Notes: generated by a model from the sequence alone, not told the origin. Shown: positions 1-10,968, counted from the stretch's first letter. The stretch: 64,000 nucleotides of DNA from Pseudomonas bubulae (GCF_900618535.1 NZ_UYJA01000003.1:310001-374000), one strand, 5' to 3'. Program-made: numbers and translations.

Positions 1-314
1 TCCAGAGCGCCGGTCTGAACCTGAACCCGACCAACCTGGGTGAGCTGCTGCTGATCTCCATGCCGGCCCTGACTGAAGAAACCCGCAAGGTTTTCGCCAA
101 GCAGGCCCGTGATGCAGCTGAAGATGCCCGTATTGCCGTGCGCAATATCCGTCGCGACGCCTTGAGCCAATTGAAAGACCTGGTCAAGGAAAAGGAAATC
201 AGCGAAGACGAAGAGCGTCGTGCTGCTGATGATATCCAGAAGCTGACCGACAAGGCCGTGGCGGATATCGAAGTTGCCACCAAGCAGAAAGAAGCGGACC
301 TGATGGCCGTATAA
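1..314 (+). CDS. frr: Ribosome recycling factor, C-terminal part (5' end outside window)
   Basis: The open frame runs in from the left edge (codons from base 3) and stops at 312-314, leaving about 103 residues. They match the C-terminal part of ribosome recycling factor: [21 protein letters not shown] is nearly all recognisable as family sequence and is followed by the long charged helices of the three-helix bundle. The protein splits post-termination ribosomes together with EF-G in the cytoplasm. The ATG at 60 is internal and not the real start. uppS begins 15 bp downstream, as in other Pseudomonas. Confidence 0.95.
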   Translation, partial: QSAGLNLNPTNLGELLLISMPALTEETRKVFAKQARDAAEDARIAVRNIRRDALSQLKDLVKEKEISEDEERRAADDIQKLTDKAVADIEVATKQKEADLMAV

Positions 315-329
315 GGGTCAGGGCGTTTT

Positions 330-1085
330 ATGGAAAAGACGAAGCAGGCTGACCCGTCATCTGTTCCGCGACATGTCGCGATCATCATGGACGGTAATAA
401 TCGCTGGGCAAAAAAACGCTTTCTGCCAGGTGTTGCCGGGCATAAAGCGGGCGTGGATGCAGTTCGCGCGGTCATTGAAGTGTGTGCCGGGGCCGGGGTC
501 GAGGTACTGACCCTGTTCGCGTTTTCCAGTGAAAACTGGCAGCGGCCCGCCGCTGAAGTCAGTGCCTTGATGGACCTGTTTTTCAGGGCGCTGCGTCGTG
601 AGGCCAAGCGCCTCAACGAAAACGAGATCAGCCTGCGGATCATTGGCGACCGCTCGCGCTTTCATCCCGATTTGCAAAAGGCGATGCGTGAAGCGGAAGC
701 AATGACAGTGGGCGAAGGCCGCTTTGTCTTGCAGATTGCCGCCAATTACGGTGGCCAGTGGGATATCGCGCAGGCCGCGCAGCAGTTGGCGCGTCAAGTC
801 CAGACAGGGCACTTGCAGCCGGAGGATATCACTCCGGGTTTGCTGCAAACCTGTTTGGTAACGGGTGATCTGCCATTGCCCGATCTGTGTATCCGCACCG
901 GTGGCGAGCACCGCATCAGCAATTTCTTGCTGTGGCAGCTGGCCTATTCCGAGTTGTACTTCTCCGACCTGTTCTGGCCGGACTTCAAACACGAGGCCAT
1001 GCAGCACGCATTGGCTGATTTCGCTTCTCGCCAGCGCCGCTTCGGTAAAACGAGCGAGCAGGTTGAGGCTGGAGCCCGGATTTAA
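330..1085 (+). CDS. uppS: Isoprenyl (undecaprenyl) diphosphate synthase
   Basis: This cis-prenyltransferase condenses isopentenyl diphosphate onto farnesyl diphosphate to give undecaprenyl diphosphate, the lipid carrier for peptidoglycan and O-antigen. The 251 residues fit the family. The signature IIMDGNNRWA is at residues 18-27, with D21 as the expected catalytic Asp, FSSENWQRP follows near residue 68, and RTGGEHRISNFLLWQ lies near the C terminus. The stop codon shares a base with the cdsA start (TAATG), so the two are probably translationally coupled. Confidence 0.97.
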   Translation: MEKTKQADPSSVPRHVAIIMDGNNRWAKKRFLPGVAGHKAGVDAVRAVIEVCAGAGVEVLTLFAFSSENWQRPAAEVSALMDLFFRALRREAKRLNENEISLRIIGDRSRFHPDLQKAMREAEAMTVGEGRFVLQIAANYGGQWDIAQAAQQLARQVQTGHLQPEDITPGLLQTCLVTGDLPLPDLCIRTGGEHRISNFLLWQLAYSELYFSDLFWPDFKHEAMQHALADFASRQRRFGKTSEQVEAGARI

Positions 1086-1891
1086 TGCTTAAACAAAGAA
1101 TCATCACTGCACTTATCTTGCTGCCAATTGCCTTGTGTGGCTTTTTCCTGCTCGAGGGCAGCGGCTTTGCGCTGTTTATTGGCCTGGTCGTGACCCTGGG
1201 TGCCTGGGAGTGGGCGCGTCTTGCCGGCTTTGAGGCGCAAGGTGCACGGGTGCTGTTTGCTGTAGTAGTGGCCGCGCTGCTGTTGGGGCTGCATATATTC
1301 CCCGATCTGGCGCCCTGGGTGCTGGGCGCGGCGGTGTTGTGGTGGGCGACAGCGACCTTTCTGGTGCTGACCTTTCCGCAATCGGCTGCGCACTGGTCGA
1401 GTATGGCGGCCAGGCTGGTGATCGGTCTGTTGATCCTGCTGCCGGCCTGGCAAGGGCTGGTCCTGATCAAGGCGATGCCGCTGGGCAACTGGCTGATCAT
1501 GGCGGTGATGGTTCTGGTATGGGGCGCAGATATTGGTGCCTATTTTTCCGGGCGCAAATTCGGCAAGCGCAAGCTTGCCCCCAAGGTCAGTCCGGGCAAA
1601 AGCTGGGAAGGTGTATTTGGCGGTCTGTTGCTCAGCCTGCTGATCACCGCGGTCGTGGGTATAGTGCGTGACTGGAGCGCTTCGCAGATGTTTGTTGCAC
1701 TGCTGGGCGCTGCTGTGATCGTCCTGATTTCGGTGGTGGGCGACCTCACGGAAAGCATGTTCAAACGCCAGGCCGGGGTCAAAGACAGCAGTAACCTGCT
1801 GCCGGGCCATGGTGGTGTACTGGATCGTATCGACAGCCTGACGGCGGCGATCCCGGTATTTGCTGTATTGCTGTGGATGGCGGCTTCATGA
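1085..1891 (+). CDS. cdsA: Phosphatidate cytidylyltransferase (CDP-diglyceride synthase)
   Basis: This integral membrane enzyme makes CDP-diacylglycerol from phosphatidate and CTP, the branch point of phospholipid synthesis. The 268-residue protein is very hydrophobic, with about seven or eight predicted membrane spans. The family signature is in the C-terminal third: [13 protein letters not shown] followed by [14 protein letters not shown], supplying the Lys-Asp and the metal-binding Asp residues. The gene overlaps dxr by 4 bp (ATGA). Confidence 0.97.
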   Translation: MLKQRIITALILLPIALCGFFLLEGSGFALFIGLVVTLGAWEWARLAGFEAQGARVLFAVVVAALLLGLHIFPDLAPWVLGAAVLWWATATFLVLTFPQSAAHWSSMAARLVIGLLILLPAWQGLVLIKAMPLGNWLIMAVMVLVWGADIGAYFSGRKFGKRKLAPKVSPGKSWEGVFGGLLLSLLITAVVGIVRDWSASQMFVALLGAAVIVLISVVGDLTESMFKRQAGVKDSSNLLPGHGGVLDRIDSLTAAIPVFAVLLWMAAS

Positions 1892-3075
1892 GCCGTCCAC
1901 AACAGATTACTGTTCTGGGGGCTACGGGTTCCATTGGCCTGAGCACCCTGGATGTTATTGCGCGTCACCCTGACCGCTATCAGGCCTTTGCCCTGACAGG
2001 CTACAGCCGTCTCGCCGAACTGCTGGCCTTGTGCATCAAGCACCGGCCGCAGGTTGCCGTGGTGCCGGATGAGCGTGCTGCCAGCCAGTTACAGGCGGAT
2101 TTGCGCGCAGCCGGGCTCAATACCGAAGTATTGGTAGGTGAGGAGGGGTTGTGTCAGGTTTCGTCGGCTCCTGAAGTGGATTCGGTGATGGCGGCAATTG
2201 TCGGTGCCGCAGGCCTGCGCCCGACACTGGCGGCGGTCAATGCCGGCAAGAAGATCCTGCTGGCCAACAAAGAAGCGTTGGTGATGACCGGCGACCTGTT
2301 TATGCAGGCCGTGCGTCGCAGCGGTTCGGTATTGCTGCCCATCGACAGCGAACACAACGCGATTTTCCAGTGCTTGCCCCGGGACTTTTCCCGTGGCCTG
2401 GGTAATGTCGGTGTTCGTCGGATTTTGCTGACAGCCTCTGGTGGTCCATTCCGTGAGACGCCGCTGGCAGAGCTTGAGCATGTCACGCCGGATCAAGCCT
2501 GTGCTCATCCCAATTGGTCGATGGGGCGCAAGATTTCGGTAGATTCGGCCAGCATGATGAACAAAGGCCTGGAGCTGATCGAGGCCTGCTGGCTGTTTGA
2601 TGCGCGCCCGGAACAGGTCGAGGTGGTGATCCATCCGCAAAGCGTGATTCACTCGCTGGTCGATTATGTGGATGGCTCGGTGCTGGCCCAGTTGGGCAAC
2701 CCCGATATGCGTACGCCGATTGCCAATGCCCTGGCCTGGCCTGAGCGGATTGACTCGGGTGTTGCGCCGTTGGACCTGTTTGCAGTGGCGCGGCTGGACT
2801 TCCAGCGCCCTGACGAGCAACGCTTCCCTTGTTTGCGTCTGGCTCGCGAGGCTGCCATGGCGGGCAATAGCGCGCCAGCGATGCTCAATGCGGCAAACGA
2901 AGTTGCCGTGGCCGCCTTTTTGGACGGGCGAATCCGTTATCCGCAGATCGCGCGTATTATCGAAGACGTATTGAACAGCGAGCCCGTTGTGGCCGTCGAC
3001 GAATTGGAAGCGGTATTTGCCGCAGATAGCAAAGCCCGGATGCTGGCTGAACAGTGGTTGAGTCGTAACGGCTGA
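1888..3075 (+). CDS. dxr: 1-deoxy-D-xylulose 5-phosphate reductoisomerase
   Basis: This enzyme converts DXP to 2-C-methyl-D-erythritol 4-phosphate with NADPH, the committed step of the MEP isoprenoid pathway. The ATG at 1888 is preferred over an upstream one at 1873 because it puts the NADPH-binding GATGSIG at residues 11-17 and gives the usual ATGA overlap with cdsA. The resulting 395 residues match the family. The motif [12 protein letters not shown] supplies the metal-binding Asp and Glu, and [13 protein letters not shown] forms part of the substrate loop. ispD and ispF of the same pathway lie further along on this strand. Confidence 0.97.
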   Translation: MSRPQQITVLGATGSIGLSTLDVIARHPDRYQAFALTGYSRLAELLALCIKHRPQVAVVPDERAASQLQADLRAAGLNTEVLVGEEGLCQVSSAPEVDSVMAAIVGAAGLRPTLAAVNAGKKILLANKEALVMTGDLFMQAVRRSGSVLLPIDSEHNAIFQCLPRDFSRGLGNVGVRRILLTASGGPFRETPLAELEHVTPDQACAHPNWSMGRKISVDSASMMNKGLELIEACWLFDARPEQVEVVIHPQSVIHSLVDYVDGSVLAQLGNPDMRTPIANALAWPERIDSGVAPLDLFAVARLDFQRPDEQRFPCLRLAREAAMAGNSAPAMLNAANEVAVAAFLDGRIRYPQIARIIEDVLNSEPVVAVDELEAVFAADSKARMLAEQWLSRNG

Positions 3076-3118
3076 AAGTGATGTGAGCCGGAACCGGACA
3101 GAATCGCGGAGAAAGTAG

Positions 3119-4471
3119 ATGAGTGCGCTCTATATGATTGTTGGCACCCTGGTGGCATTGGGTGTGCTGGTCACTTTTCATGAATTCGGTCACTTTTGGG
3201 TGGCGCGCCGTTGTGGCGTCAAGGTTCTGCGCTTCTCCGTGGGCTTCGGTACGCCTCTGCTTCGCTGGCATGACCGCCAGGGCACCGAGTTTGTAGTTGC
3301 TGCCATTCCGTTGGGTGGCTACGTCAAGATGCTCGATGAGCGCGAAGGCGAAGTGCCCGCCGAGCAGCGCGATCAATCGTTCAACCGCAAGACCGTAGGC
3401 CAGCGCATTGCCATCGTTGCGGCCGGGCCAATTGCCAACTTCATGTTGGCCATGGCGTTCTTCTGGGTGCTGGCAATGATGGGCAGCCAGCAGGTGCGGC
3501 CGGTCATCGGTGCAGTGGAAAGCGGCAGCCTGGCGGCTCAGGCCGGGCTGACTGCCGGTCAGGAAATCGTCTCCATCGATGGCGAGCCAACCACGGGCTG
3601 GTCAAACGTCAACCTGCAGCTGGTTCGCCGTCTGGGCGAAAGCGGTTCGTTGCAGGTGGTGGTGCGTGAGCCGGGTACAACGGCTGAAACGTCCCGTCAG
3701 TTGGTATTGAAAGACTGGCTCAAGGGCGCTGATGAGCCGGATCCGATCAAGTCGTTGGGGATTCGCCCATGGCGTCCCGAGTTGCCAGCCGTTCTGGCAG
3801 AACTCGACCCTAAAGGCCCTGCCCAGGCTGCCGGGCTTAAAACCGGTGACAAGCTGCTGGCCATCGACGATCAGCCGGTCAAGGACTGGCAGCAGGTCGT
3901 GGACTGGGTGCGGGTACATCCGCAAGCCCGTATTGTTTTGCATGTCGAGCGCGACGGTGTGCCGGTAGAGATTCCGGTCACGCTGGCTGCGCGTGGCGAA
4001 GGCAAGGCAGCAACCGGTTATCTGGGGGCCGGCGTCAAAGGTGTCGACTGGCCACCATCGATGATCCGTGAAGTCAGCTATGGCCCGCTCGCGGCAATCG
4101 GGGAGGGGGCCAAACGCACCTGGACCATGAGCATATTGACGCTCGACTCACTCAAGAAAATGTTGTTCGGCGAGCTCTCGGTAAAAAACTTGAGTGGACC
4201 GATAACCATTGCTAAAGTGGCGGGCGCTTCTGCCCAGTCGGGTGTTGCTGATTTCCTGAATTTCCTGGCTTATCTGAGTATCAGCCTCGGGGTTCTGAAT
4301 TTGTTGCCCATACCTGTACTGGATGGGGGACATTTGTTGTTTTATCTGATCGAGTGGGTGCGTGGTCGCCCCTTGTCGGATCGGGTGCAGGGTTGGGGAA
4401 TGCAGATCGGTATCAGCTTGGTGGTCGGGGTGATGTTACTTGCCTTGATCAACGATCTGGGCCGTCTGTAA
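3119..4471 (+). CDS. rseP: Site-2 zinc metalloprotease RseP (MucP)
   Basis: This inner membrane protease cuts anti-sigma factor MucA (RseA in E. coli) within the membrane after a first periplasmic cut, freeing AlgU; both MucA and AlgU are encoded near 58 kb. The 450 residues contain the zinc motif HEFGH at 21-25, two central PDZ domains (about 115-290), and the second metal ligand motif PVLDGGH near residue 400. Four membrane spans are expected. The position between dxr and bamA is conserved in gammaproteobacteria. Confidence 0.96.
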   Translation: MSALYMIVGTLVALGVLVTFHEFGHFWVARRCGVKVLRFSVGFGTPLLRWHDRQGTEFVVAAIPLGGYVKMLDEREGEVPAEQRDQSFNRKTVGQRIAIVAAGPIANFMLAMAFFWVLAMMGSQQVRPVIGAVESGSLAAQAGLTAGQEIVSIDGEPTTGWSNVNLQLVRRLGESGSLQVVVREPGTTAETSRQLVLKDWLKGADEPDPIKSLGIRPWRPELPAVLAELDPKGPAQAAGLKTGDKLLAIDDQPVKDWQQVVDWVRVHPQARIVLHVERDGVPVEIPVTLAARGEGKAATGYLGAGVKGVDWPPSMIREVSYGPLAAIGEGAKRTWTMSILTLDSLKKMLFGELSVKNLSGPITIAKVAGASAQSGVADFLNFLAYLSISLGVLNLLPIPVLDGGHLLFYLIEWVRGRPLSDRVQGWGMQIGISLVVGVMLLALINDLGRL

Positions 4472-4492
4472 ACGCTTCGCTGAATTGCGAAT

Positions 4493-4518
4493 CTGCCGCA
4501 TTTTGCGGCAGTTTGTTT
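4493..4518 (+). terminator. Hairpin between rseP and bamA
   Basis: A perfect 8-bp stem (CTGCCGCA at 4493-4500, TGCGGCAG at 4504-4511) with a TTT loop is followed by the T-rich TTTGTTT. It looks like an intrinsic terminator or attenuator 22 bp after the rseP stop and 35 bp before the bamA start. It would partly separate outer membrane assembly genes from the upstream lipid genes. Confidence 0.6.
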
Positions 4519-4546
4519 ATTGCCAGTTGGAATAAGAAAGGACTTC

Positions 4547-6907
4547 ATGAAACGTCTGCTGCTAACTGCGGTTCTCGCCGTACTGATGATCGCCGAAGTT
4601 CACGCCGAGTCCTTCACTATCTCTGATATCCGTGTCAACGGCCTCCAGCGGGTTTCCGCCGGTAGCGTGTTTGGCGCGTTGCCTCTGAACGTGGGTGAAG
4701 TAGCGGATGACCGCCGTCTGGTGGAATCCACTCGTGCGTTGTTCAAAACCGGGTTCTTTCAGGACATCCAACTGGGTCGTGATGGCAATGTGCTTGTTAT
4801 CACGGTTGTCGAACGTCCTTCCGTCTCCAGCATCACCATTGACGGCAACAAGGCGATCTCCACTGATGACCTTATGAAAGGTCTTAAACAGTCGGGCCTG
4901 GCCGAAGGTGAAATCTTCCAGCGCGCCACCCTTGAAGGCGTACGCAACGAACTGCAACGCCAGTATGTTGCCCAGGGCCGCTACTCGGCGACGGTAGACA
5001 CCGAAGTGGTGCCCGAGCCGCGTAACCGGGTTGCCTTGAAGGTCAATATCAACGAGGGCACGGTTGCCGCGATCCAGCACATCAACGTGGTGGGCAACAC
5101 GGTTTTCCCTGAGTCCGACCTGGTTGACCTGTTTGAACTCAAGACCACGAACTGGCTGTCGTTCTTCAAGAACGACGACAAGTACGCACGTGAAAAACTG
5201 TCGGGTGACCTTGAGCGTCTGCGCTCCTACTACCTCGATCGCGGCTATATCAATATGGATATTGCTTCGACCCAGGTATCGATCACGCCTGACAAGAAAA
5301 GCGTCTACATCACCGTTAACGTGAATGAAGGCGAAAAATACAATGTTGGCGAAGTGAAACTGAGCGGTGACCTCAAGGTTCCGGAAGATCAGATCAAGTC
5401 GCTGCTGCTGGTTCAGCCGGGCCAGGTGTTCTCGCGCAAGCTGATGACCACCACCTCGGAGCTGATCACCCGTCGTCTGGGTAATGAGGGCTATACCTTC
5501 GCCAACGTCAACGGCGTACCTCAGCCAAACCCTGAAGATCACACCGTGGCCATCACCTTTGTGGTCGATCCGGGCAAGCGTGCTTACGTCAACCGCATCA
5601 ACTACCGCGGCAACACCAAGTCGGCTGACGAAGTGCTGCGTCGCGAAATGCGCCAGATGGAAGGTGGCTGGGCATCGACTTACCTGATTGACCAGTCCAA
5701 GGTCCGCCTTGAGCGTCTGGGCTTTTTCAAGGAAGTCAACGTCGAGACTCCGGCAGTGCCAGGCACTGACGATCAGGTTGACGTGAACTATGCAGTAGAA
5801 GAGCAGGCGTCGGGTTCCATTACCGCCAGCGTCGGTTTTGCCCAGAGCGCAGGTTTGATCCTGGGCGGTTCGATTACCCAGAACAACTTCCTGGGTACGG
5901 GCAACAAGGTCAGCATTGGCCTGACCCGCAGCGAATACCAGAGCCGCTACAACTTCAGCTATGTCGATCCGTACTGGACAGCTGATGGTGTGAGCCTGGG
6001 TTACAACGCTTTCTACCGCACTACCGACTACAAAGACCTGGACGTTGACGTAGCAAACTACTCGGTGGACAGCCTGGGTGCTGGTATCACCATGGGCTAC
6101 CCGATCAGCGACACATCGCGCCTGACCTATGGCCTGACTGTGCAGCAGGATGAAATCAGCACCGGCCAGTACACCGTTGACGAGATTTTCGACTTCGTAA
6201 ACCGTGAAGGCGACAAGTACCTCAACTTCAAGGCATCGGTCGGCTGGTCTGAATCGACCCTGAACAAAGGCGTATTGCCGACTCGCGGCAGCTCGCAGAG
6301 CCTGGTGTTTGAAACCACCATTCCAGGCAGCGACCTGCAGTTCTACAAGCTGGACTACCGTGCCCAGCTGTTCCAGCCGTTGACCGACACCTACACCATG
6401 CGCCTGCACACCGAGTTGGGCTATGGTGATGGCTATGGTTCCACCGAAGGCCTGCCGTTCTATGAAAACTACTACGCGGGTGGCTTCAACTCGGTACGAG
6501 GCTTCAAGGACAGCGCTCTGGGCCCACGCAGCACCCCAAGCCGTGGTGCTGGTGTAACCGGTAACGTAGGCACCATTGCCGACCCGGACCAGGATCCGCT
6601 GCCATTCGGTGGTAACGTGCTGATCCAGGGTGGTGTGGAAGTGTTGTTCCCTATGCCGTTCGTCAAAGACCAGCGTTCCCTGCGCACCTCCGTGTTCTGG
6701 GATGTGGGTAACGTGTTCGACACCAACTGCAAGGGCGATACCAAGGATTGCGATATCGGCTTCAGCAACCTGGCCAGCTCTGTGGGTGTTGGTGTGACCT
6801 GGGTGACTGCGCTTGGCCCGCTGAGTTTCAGCTTGGCCATGCCGATCAAGAAACCGGATGATGCCGACACTCAAGTGTTCCAATTCTCCCTCGGCCAGAC
6901 TTTCTAA
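4547..6907 (+). CDS. bamA: Outer membrane protein assembly factor BamA
   Basis: BamA is the central barrel of the BAM complex, which folds and inserts outer membrane beta-barrel proteins. The chosen ATG at 4547 follows a GAAAGGA ribosome site and opens a clear signal peptide (about 20 residues ending VHA before ES); an in-frame ATG at 4520 would add an unlikely tail. The 786 residues hold five POTRA domains (roughly 21-420) and a C-terminal 16-strand barrel with the conserved VRGF motif (SVRGFKDS) in loop 6. It ends in an aromatic residue (LGQTF). The chaperone gene skp follows 44 bp downstream. Confidence 0.97.
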   Translation: MKRLLLTAVLAVLMIAEVHAESFTISDIRVNGLQRVSAGSVFGALPLNVGEVADDRRLVESTRALFKTGFFQDIQLGRDGNVLVITVVERPSVSSITIDGNKAISTDDLMKGLKQSGLAEGEIFQRATLEGVRNELQRQYVAQGRYSATVDTEVVPEPRNRVALKVNINEGTVAAIQHINVVGNTVFPESDLVDLFELKTTNWLSFFKNDDKYAREKLSGDLERLRSYYLDRGYINMDIASTQVSITPDKKSVYITVNVNEGEKYNVGEVKLSGDLKVPEDQIKSLLLVQPGQVFSRKLMTTTSELITRRLGNEGYTFANVNGVPQPNPEDHTVAITFVVDPGKRAYVNRINYRGNTKSADEVLRREMRQMEGGWASTYLIDQSKVRLERLGFFKEVNVETPAVPGTDDQVDVNYAVEEQASGSITASVGFAQSAGLILGGSITQNNFLGTGNKVSIGLTRSEYQSRYNFSYVDPYWTADGVSLGYNAFYRTTDYKDLDVDVANYSVDSLGAGITMGYPISDTSRLTYGLTVQQDEISTGQYTVDEIFDFVNREGDKYLNFKASVGWSESTLNKGVLPTRGSSQSLVFETTIPGSDLQFYKLDYRAQLFQPLTDTYTMRLHTELGYGDGYGSTEGLPFYENYYAGGFNSVRGFKDSALGPRSTPSRGAGVTGNVGTIADPDQDPLPFGGNVLIQGGVEVLFPMPFVKDQRSLRTSVFWDVGNVFDTNCKGDTKDCDIGFSNLASSVGVGVTWVTALGPLSFSLAMPIKKPDDADTQVFQFSLGQTF

Positions 6908-6951
6908 AGCCTGACTTCAGATACAGACAACGGATTTTTTAGGAGTGCATC

Positions 6952-7455
6952 GTGCGTAAGTTGACTCAATTGGTTCTCCTGGCTTCGGTTCTAGTGGCTG
7001 GCCCGGCTTTCGCCGACATGAAAATTGCCGTGCTGAACTATCAGATGGCATTGCTTGAATCGGACGCCGCCAAGCGTTACGCCGTAGATGCCGAGAAGAA
7101 ATTTGGCCCGCAACTGACCAAGCTCAAAAGCCTGGAAAGCAGCGCCAAGGGTATTCAGGACCGTCTGGTAAAAGGCGGCGATAAGATGCAGCAGGGCGAG
7201 CGTGAGCGTCTGGAGCTTGAATTCAAGCAAAAGGCCCGTGACTTCCAGTTCCAGTCCAAGGAACTGAACGAAGCCAAAGCCGTTGCTGACCGTGAAATGC
7301 TGAAACAGCTGAAGCCGAAACTGGACAGCGCTGTTGAAGAAGTCATCAAAAAAGGCGCCTTTGACCTGGTGTTCGAGCGTGGTGCTGTGATTGATGTTAA
7401 ACCTCAGTACGACATCACTCGCCAAGTTATCGAGCGCATGAATCAGCTGAAGTAA
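6952..7455 (+). CDS. skp: Periplasmic chaperone Skp (OmpH family)
   Basis: Skp is a trimeric periplasmic holdase that carries unfolded outer membrane proteins to BamA. The start is GTG at 6952 behind a strong TTAGGAG ribosome site, giving 167 residues. A signal peptide (about 1-21, ending AFA) precedes a small head domain and a long charged coiled-coil stretch (about 45-130) rich in Lys, Glu and Gln that forms the tentacle arms. lpxD starts 2 bp after the stop, so the two are surely cotranscribed. Confidence 0.94.
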   Translation: MRKLTQLVLLASVLVAGPAFADMKIAVLNYQMALLESDAAKRYAVDAEKKFGPQLTKLKSLESSAKGIQDRLVKGGDKMQQGERERLELEFKQKARDFQFQSKELNEAKAVADREMLKQLKPKLDSAVEEVIKKGAFDLVFERGAVIDVKPQYDITRQVIERMNQLK

Positions 7456-7457
7456 TT

Positions 7458-8480
7458 ATGACTGCGACTATAAAACTCGGCCAATTGGCCGAGTTCCTCG
7501 GGGCCACCTTGCGTGGCTCTGCGGAGAAAGAAATCACTGGGCTAGCCACTTTACAAGAGGCTGGCCCAGCTCAGTTGAGCTTTCTGGCCAACCCCCAGTA
7601 CCGAAAATTCCTTGTCGACTGCCAGGCCGGAGCTGTATTGCTCAAGGCTGCTGACGCCGAAGAGTATCCCGGTGATGCCCTGGTTGTGCCGGATCCTTAC
7701 CTGGCTTATGCGCGGATTTCCCATCTGTTTGATCCCAAACCCAAAGCCACTGCCGGCGTTCATCCATCGGCAGTGATTGCTGCTGACGCGGTGGTTGACC
7801 CTGCGGCGAGCATTGGTGCGTTTGCCGTCATCGAAAGCGGTGCGCGCATCGCTGCCGGTGTCACGGTGGGCCCTCATTGCTTTATCGGGGCGCGTTGCGA
7901 AATCGGTGAAGGCGGCTGGCTGGCTCCACGCGTGACGCTTTATCACGATGTTCGCATCGGCAAGCGCGTGGTTATTCAGTCGGGCGCAGTGCTGGGCGGT
8001 GAAGGCTTTGGTTTTGCCAACGAAAAAGGCGTGTGGCAAAAAATCGCGCAAATCGGTGGTGTGACCATTGGTGATGATGTCGAAATCGGTGTCAACACGG
8101 CCATCGACCGCGGCGCCCTGGCCGATACCGTAATCGGTAATGGGGTCAAGCTGGATAACCAGATCCAGATCGCGCACAACGTTCAGGTCGGTGACCATAC
8201 GGCCATGGCCGCATGTGTCGGGATCTCGGGCAGCACCAAGATCGGCAAGCACTGCATGCTGGCAGGTGGTGTCGGTTTGGTGGGGCACATTGAAATTTGT
8301 GACAATGTATTCTTGACTGGCATGACAATGGTGACCCACTCGATTACCGAGCCTGGCGCCTACTCTTCCGGTACCGCGATGCAGCCGGCCGCCGAGTGGC
8401 GCAAAAGTGCGGCACGTATTCGTCAGCTGGACGATATCGCCCGGCGATTGAAACAACTGGAAAAGCACGTCGGTAAGTGA
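7458..8480 (+). CDS. lpxD: UDP-3-O-(3-hydroxyacyl)glucosamine N-acyltransferase
   Basis: This enzyme adds the N-linked 3-hydroxyacyl chain in the third step of lipid A synthesis, using acyl-ACP. The 340-residue protein has the N-terminal uridine-binding domain, a left-handed beta helix of hexapeptide repeats (about 100-280), and a C-terminal helix ending in a basic, Lys-rich tail. [13 protein letters not shown] carries the expected catalytic His region. An intergenic stretch of 141 bp separates it from fabZ. Confidence 0.96.
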   Translation: MTATIKLGQLAEFLGATLRGSAEKEITGLATLQEAGPAQLSFLANPQYRKFLVDCQAGAVLLKAADAEEYPGDALVVPDPYLAYARISHLFDPKPKATAGVHPSAVIAADAVVDPAASIGAFAVIESGARIAAGVTVGPHCFIGARCEIGEGGWLAPRVTLYHDVRIGKRVVIQSGAVLGGEGFGFANEKGVWQKIAQIGGVTIGDDVEIGVNTAIDRGALADTVIGNGVKLDNQIQIAHNVQVGDHTAMAACVGISGSTKIGKHCMLAGGVGLVGHIEICDNVFLTGMTMVTHSITEPGAYSSGTAMQPAAEWRKSAARIRQLDDIARRLKQLEKHVGK

Positions 8481-8621
8481 CCCCCGGCGGTAAAGCTTCT
8501 TCAAAAGGTTAATACAATTTCCATATCAAGCGTGCAGAGCCATTGGTTTGCTTCCTTGATTTGCTAGAGGAGCGCGCCTTAGTCGCGCGCGCCCAATCTT
8601 TATTACAGGCTTCCCCACGAA

Positions 8622-9062
8622 ATGATGGACATCAACGAGATTCGCGAATATCTGCCCCACCGTTACCCGTTCCTGCTGGTGGACCGAGTGGTGGATCTGG
8701 ATGTCGAGAACAAGCGCATTCGTGCCTACAAGAATGTCAGCATCAATGAGCCTTTTTTCAACGGTCACTTCCCGGCCCACCCGATCATGCCGGGCGTGTT
8801 GATCATCGAGGCCATGGCTCAGGCAGCCGGCATCCTTGGTTTCAAGATGATGGACCTCAAGCCGGCTGACGGTACACTTTATTACTTCGTAGGTTCCGAC
8901 AAGCTACGCTTTCGTCAGCCTGTGCTGCCAGGTGATCAACTGATCCTTGAGGCCAAGTTCTTGAGCTGCAAGCGTTCCATCTGGAAGTTCGAGTGCCAGG
9001 CAACGGTTGACGGCAAGCCGGTATGCTCGGCTGAAATCATTTGTGCGGAACGCAAACTATGA
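8622..9062 (+). CDS. fabZ: 3-hydroxyacyl-[ACP] dehydratase FabZ
   Basis: FabZ dehydrates 3-hydroxyacyl-ACP in fatty acid elongation and so competes with LpxA/LpxD for the same hydroxyacyl-ACP. The 146 residues form one hotdog domain, with the catalytic His in [10 protein letters not shown] (H49) and the Glu in LIIEAMAQ (E63). A second ATG directly follows the first; either could be used. It overlaps lpxA by 4 bp. Confidence 0.97.
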   Translation: MMDINEIREYLPHRYPFLLVDRVVDLDVENKRIRAYKNVSINEPFFNGHFPAHPIMPGVLIIEAMAQAAGILGFKMMDLKPADGTLYYFVGSDKLRFRQPVLPGDQLILEAKFLSCKRSIWKFECQATVDGKPVCSAEIICAERKL

Positions 9063-9835
9063 GTTTGATTGACCCTCGCGCAATCATCGATCCGACGGCC
9101 ATTTTGGCCGACGACGTCGAGGTCGGCCCTTGGTCGATCATCGGCGCTGGTGTGGAAATCGGCGAGGGGACTGTGATTGGGCCGCATGTGATTCTCAAGG
9201 GCCCAACCAGGATCGGTAAGCACAATCGCATCTACCAGTTTTCTTCGGTAGGTGAGGACACCCCTGATCTGAAGTACAAGGGTGAGGAAACTCGCCTGGT
9301 GATCGGTGACCACAACGTGATTCGTGAAGGTGTCACCATTCATCGCGGCACCATTCAGGACCGCTCTGAAACCACGCTGGGTGATCACAACCTGGTAATG
9401 GCCTATGCCCATATCGGCCATGACAGCGTTATTGGCAACCATTGCATCCTGGTCAATAACTCTGCGTTGGCAGGCCATGTGCACATGGGTGACTGGGCCA
9501 TCCTGTCCGGTTTTACCCTGGTCCATCAGTTCTGCCACATCGGTGCGCACAGCTTTTCGGGCATGGGCACTGCCATTGGCAAGGACGTTCCTGCATTTGT
9601 AACCGTGTTTGGCAGCCCTGCCGAAGCACGCAGCATGAACTTCGAAGGCATGCGTCGTCGCGGCTTCAGTGACGATGCCATCCATGCCTTGCGTCGTGCC
9701 TACAAGGTGGTTTACCGCCAGGGGTTGACTGTTGATCAGGCGCTTGCAGAATTGGCCGAGCCTGCTGCTCAGTTCCCGGAAGTTGCCATGTTTGTAGAGT
9801 CCATTCGCTCTTCCACTCGCGGCATCACGCGCTAG
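9059..9835 (+). CDS. lpxA: UDP-N-acetylglucosamine O-acyltransferase
   Basis: LpxA performs the first step of lipid A synthesis, transferring a 3-hydroxyacyl chain from ACP to UDP-GlcNAc. The ATG at 9059 overlaps the fabZ stop (ATGA) and gives 258 residues starting [10 protein letters not shown], as in the family; an upstream in-frame ATG at 9041 lies inside fabZ and is not favoured. Many hexapeptide repeats build the beta helix. [16 protein letters not shown] carries the catalytic His. The helical C-terminal domain ends GITR. Confidence 0.97.
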   Translation: MSLIDPRAIIDPTAILADDVEVGPWSIIGAGVEIGEGTVIGPHVILKGPTRIGKHNRIYQFSSVGEDTPDLKYKGEETRLVIGDHNVIREGVTIHRGTIQDRSETTLGDHNLVMAYAHIGHDSVIGNHCILVNNSALAGHVHMGDWAILSGFTLVHQFCHIGAHSFSGMGTAIGKDVPAFVTVFGSPAEARSMNFEGMRRRGFSDDAIHALRRAYKVVYRQGLTVDQALAELAEPAAQFPEVAMFVESIRSSTRGITR

Positions 9836-9837
9836 TC

Positions 9838-10968
9838 ATGGCCAGATTGCGTATCGCGCTGGTAGCGGGTGAGGCCTCGGGCGACATATTGGGTTCGGGG
9901 TTGATGCGGGCACTCAAGGCCCAGCATTCTGATATCGAATTTATCGGCGTGGGTGGTCCATTGATGGAAGCAGAGGGCATGAGCTCCTACTTCCCGATGG
10001 AACGTCTGTCGGTGATGGGCCTGGTTGAAGTGCTGGGTCGCCTGCGTGAATTGCTCAAGCGCCGCAAGCTGTTGGTTCAGACCCTGATCGCCGAAAAGCC
10101 CGACGTGTTTATCGGCATCGACGCCCCCGATTTCACCCTCAATATCGAACTTCAATTGCGTCGTGCCGGGATCAAGACCGTGCATTATGTGAGCCCGTCC
10201 GTGTGGGCGTGGCGGCAGAAGCGCGTGCTGAAAATCCGCGAAGGTTGCGATTTGATGCTGACGTTGCTGCCATTCGAGGCGCGCTTTTACGAAGAGCACG
10301 GTGTGCCCGTGCGTTTTGTCGGGCATTCGCTGGCAGACACCATTCCTCTTGAGGCCGACAAGGCCGGTGCGCGCGCCGAGTTGGGCCTGCCTGACGGGCC
10401 GTTGGTCGCCTTGATGCCGGGTAGTCGTGGTGGTGAAGTTGGCAAGCTTGGCGGGTTGTTTCTCGATGCCGCGCAAATAATCCGCCAAGCTCGCCCTGAT
10501 GTGCGCTTTGTGTTGCCTTGCGCGAACGCAGCGCGTCGTGAGCAGATCGAACAGTTGCTGGTGGGGCGCGACCTGCCGCTGACCTTGCTCGACGGCCAGT
10601 CGCACCTCGCGCTCGCGGCCTGTGATGCGGTCTTGATCGCATCGGGCACGGCCACTCTTGAAGCCTTGCTGTACAAGCGGCCGATGGTGGTGGCTTATCG
10701 TCTTGCGCGTCTCACGTTCTGGATTCTCAAGCGTCTGGTCAAAAGCCCGTATGTGTCGCTGCCCAACTTGCTGGCCCAGCGCATGCTGGTGCCCGAGCTG
10801 TTGCAGGATGCAGCCACGCCTGAGGCACTGGCCCGCACCTTGCTGCCTTTGCTTGAGGGTGGTGAAGAGCAGACCCGCGGCTTTGACGAAATTCATCGCA
10901 CCTTGCGTCTCGACGCTTCCAATCAGGCCGCCAAAGCGGTACTGGGCCTGATTGCACAATCCAAATGA
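9838..10968 (+). CDS. lpxB: Lipid-A-disaccharide synthase
   Basis: This membrane-associated GT-B glycosyltransferase joins lipid X and UDP-diacylglucosamine to make the lipid A disaccharide. The 376 residues begin with the typical [16 protein letters not shown]. The conserved IDAPDF and [10 protein letters not shown] lie in the first half and [10 protein letters not shown] in the second. It begins 2 bp after lpxA and overlaps rnhB by 4 bp, completing the lpxD-fabZ-lpxA-lpxB group. Confidence 0.97.
   Translation: MARLRIALVAGEASGDILGSGLMRALKAQHSDIEFIGVGGPLMEAEGMSSYFPMERLSVMGLVEVLGRLRELLKRRKLLVQTLIAEKPDVFIGIDAPDFTLNIELQLRRAGIKTVHYVSPSVWAWRQKRVLKIREGCDLMLTLLPFEARFYEEHGVPVRFVGHSLADTIPLEADKAGARAELGLPDGPLVALMPGSRGGEVGKLGGLFLDAAQIIRQARPDVRFVLPCANAARREQIEQLLVGRDLPLTLLDGQSHLALAACDAVLIASGTATLEALLYKRPMVVAYRLARLTFWILKRLVKSPYVSLPNLLAQRMLVPELLQDAATPEALARTLLPLLEGGEEQTRGFDEIHRTLRLDASNQAAKAVLGLIAQSK

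Noticed and set aside
4562..6883. Very long open frame antisense to bamA (773 codons)
   Set aside because: It mirrors the codon pattern of bamA, contains no recognisable domain, and long antisense frames are common opposite GC-rich Pseudomonas genes.
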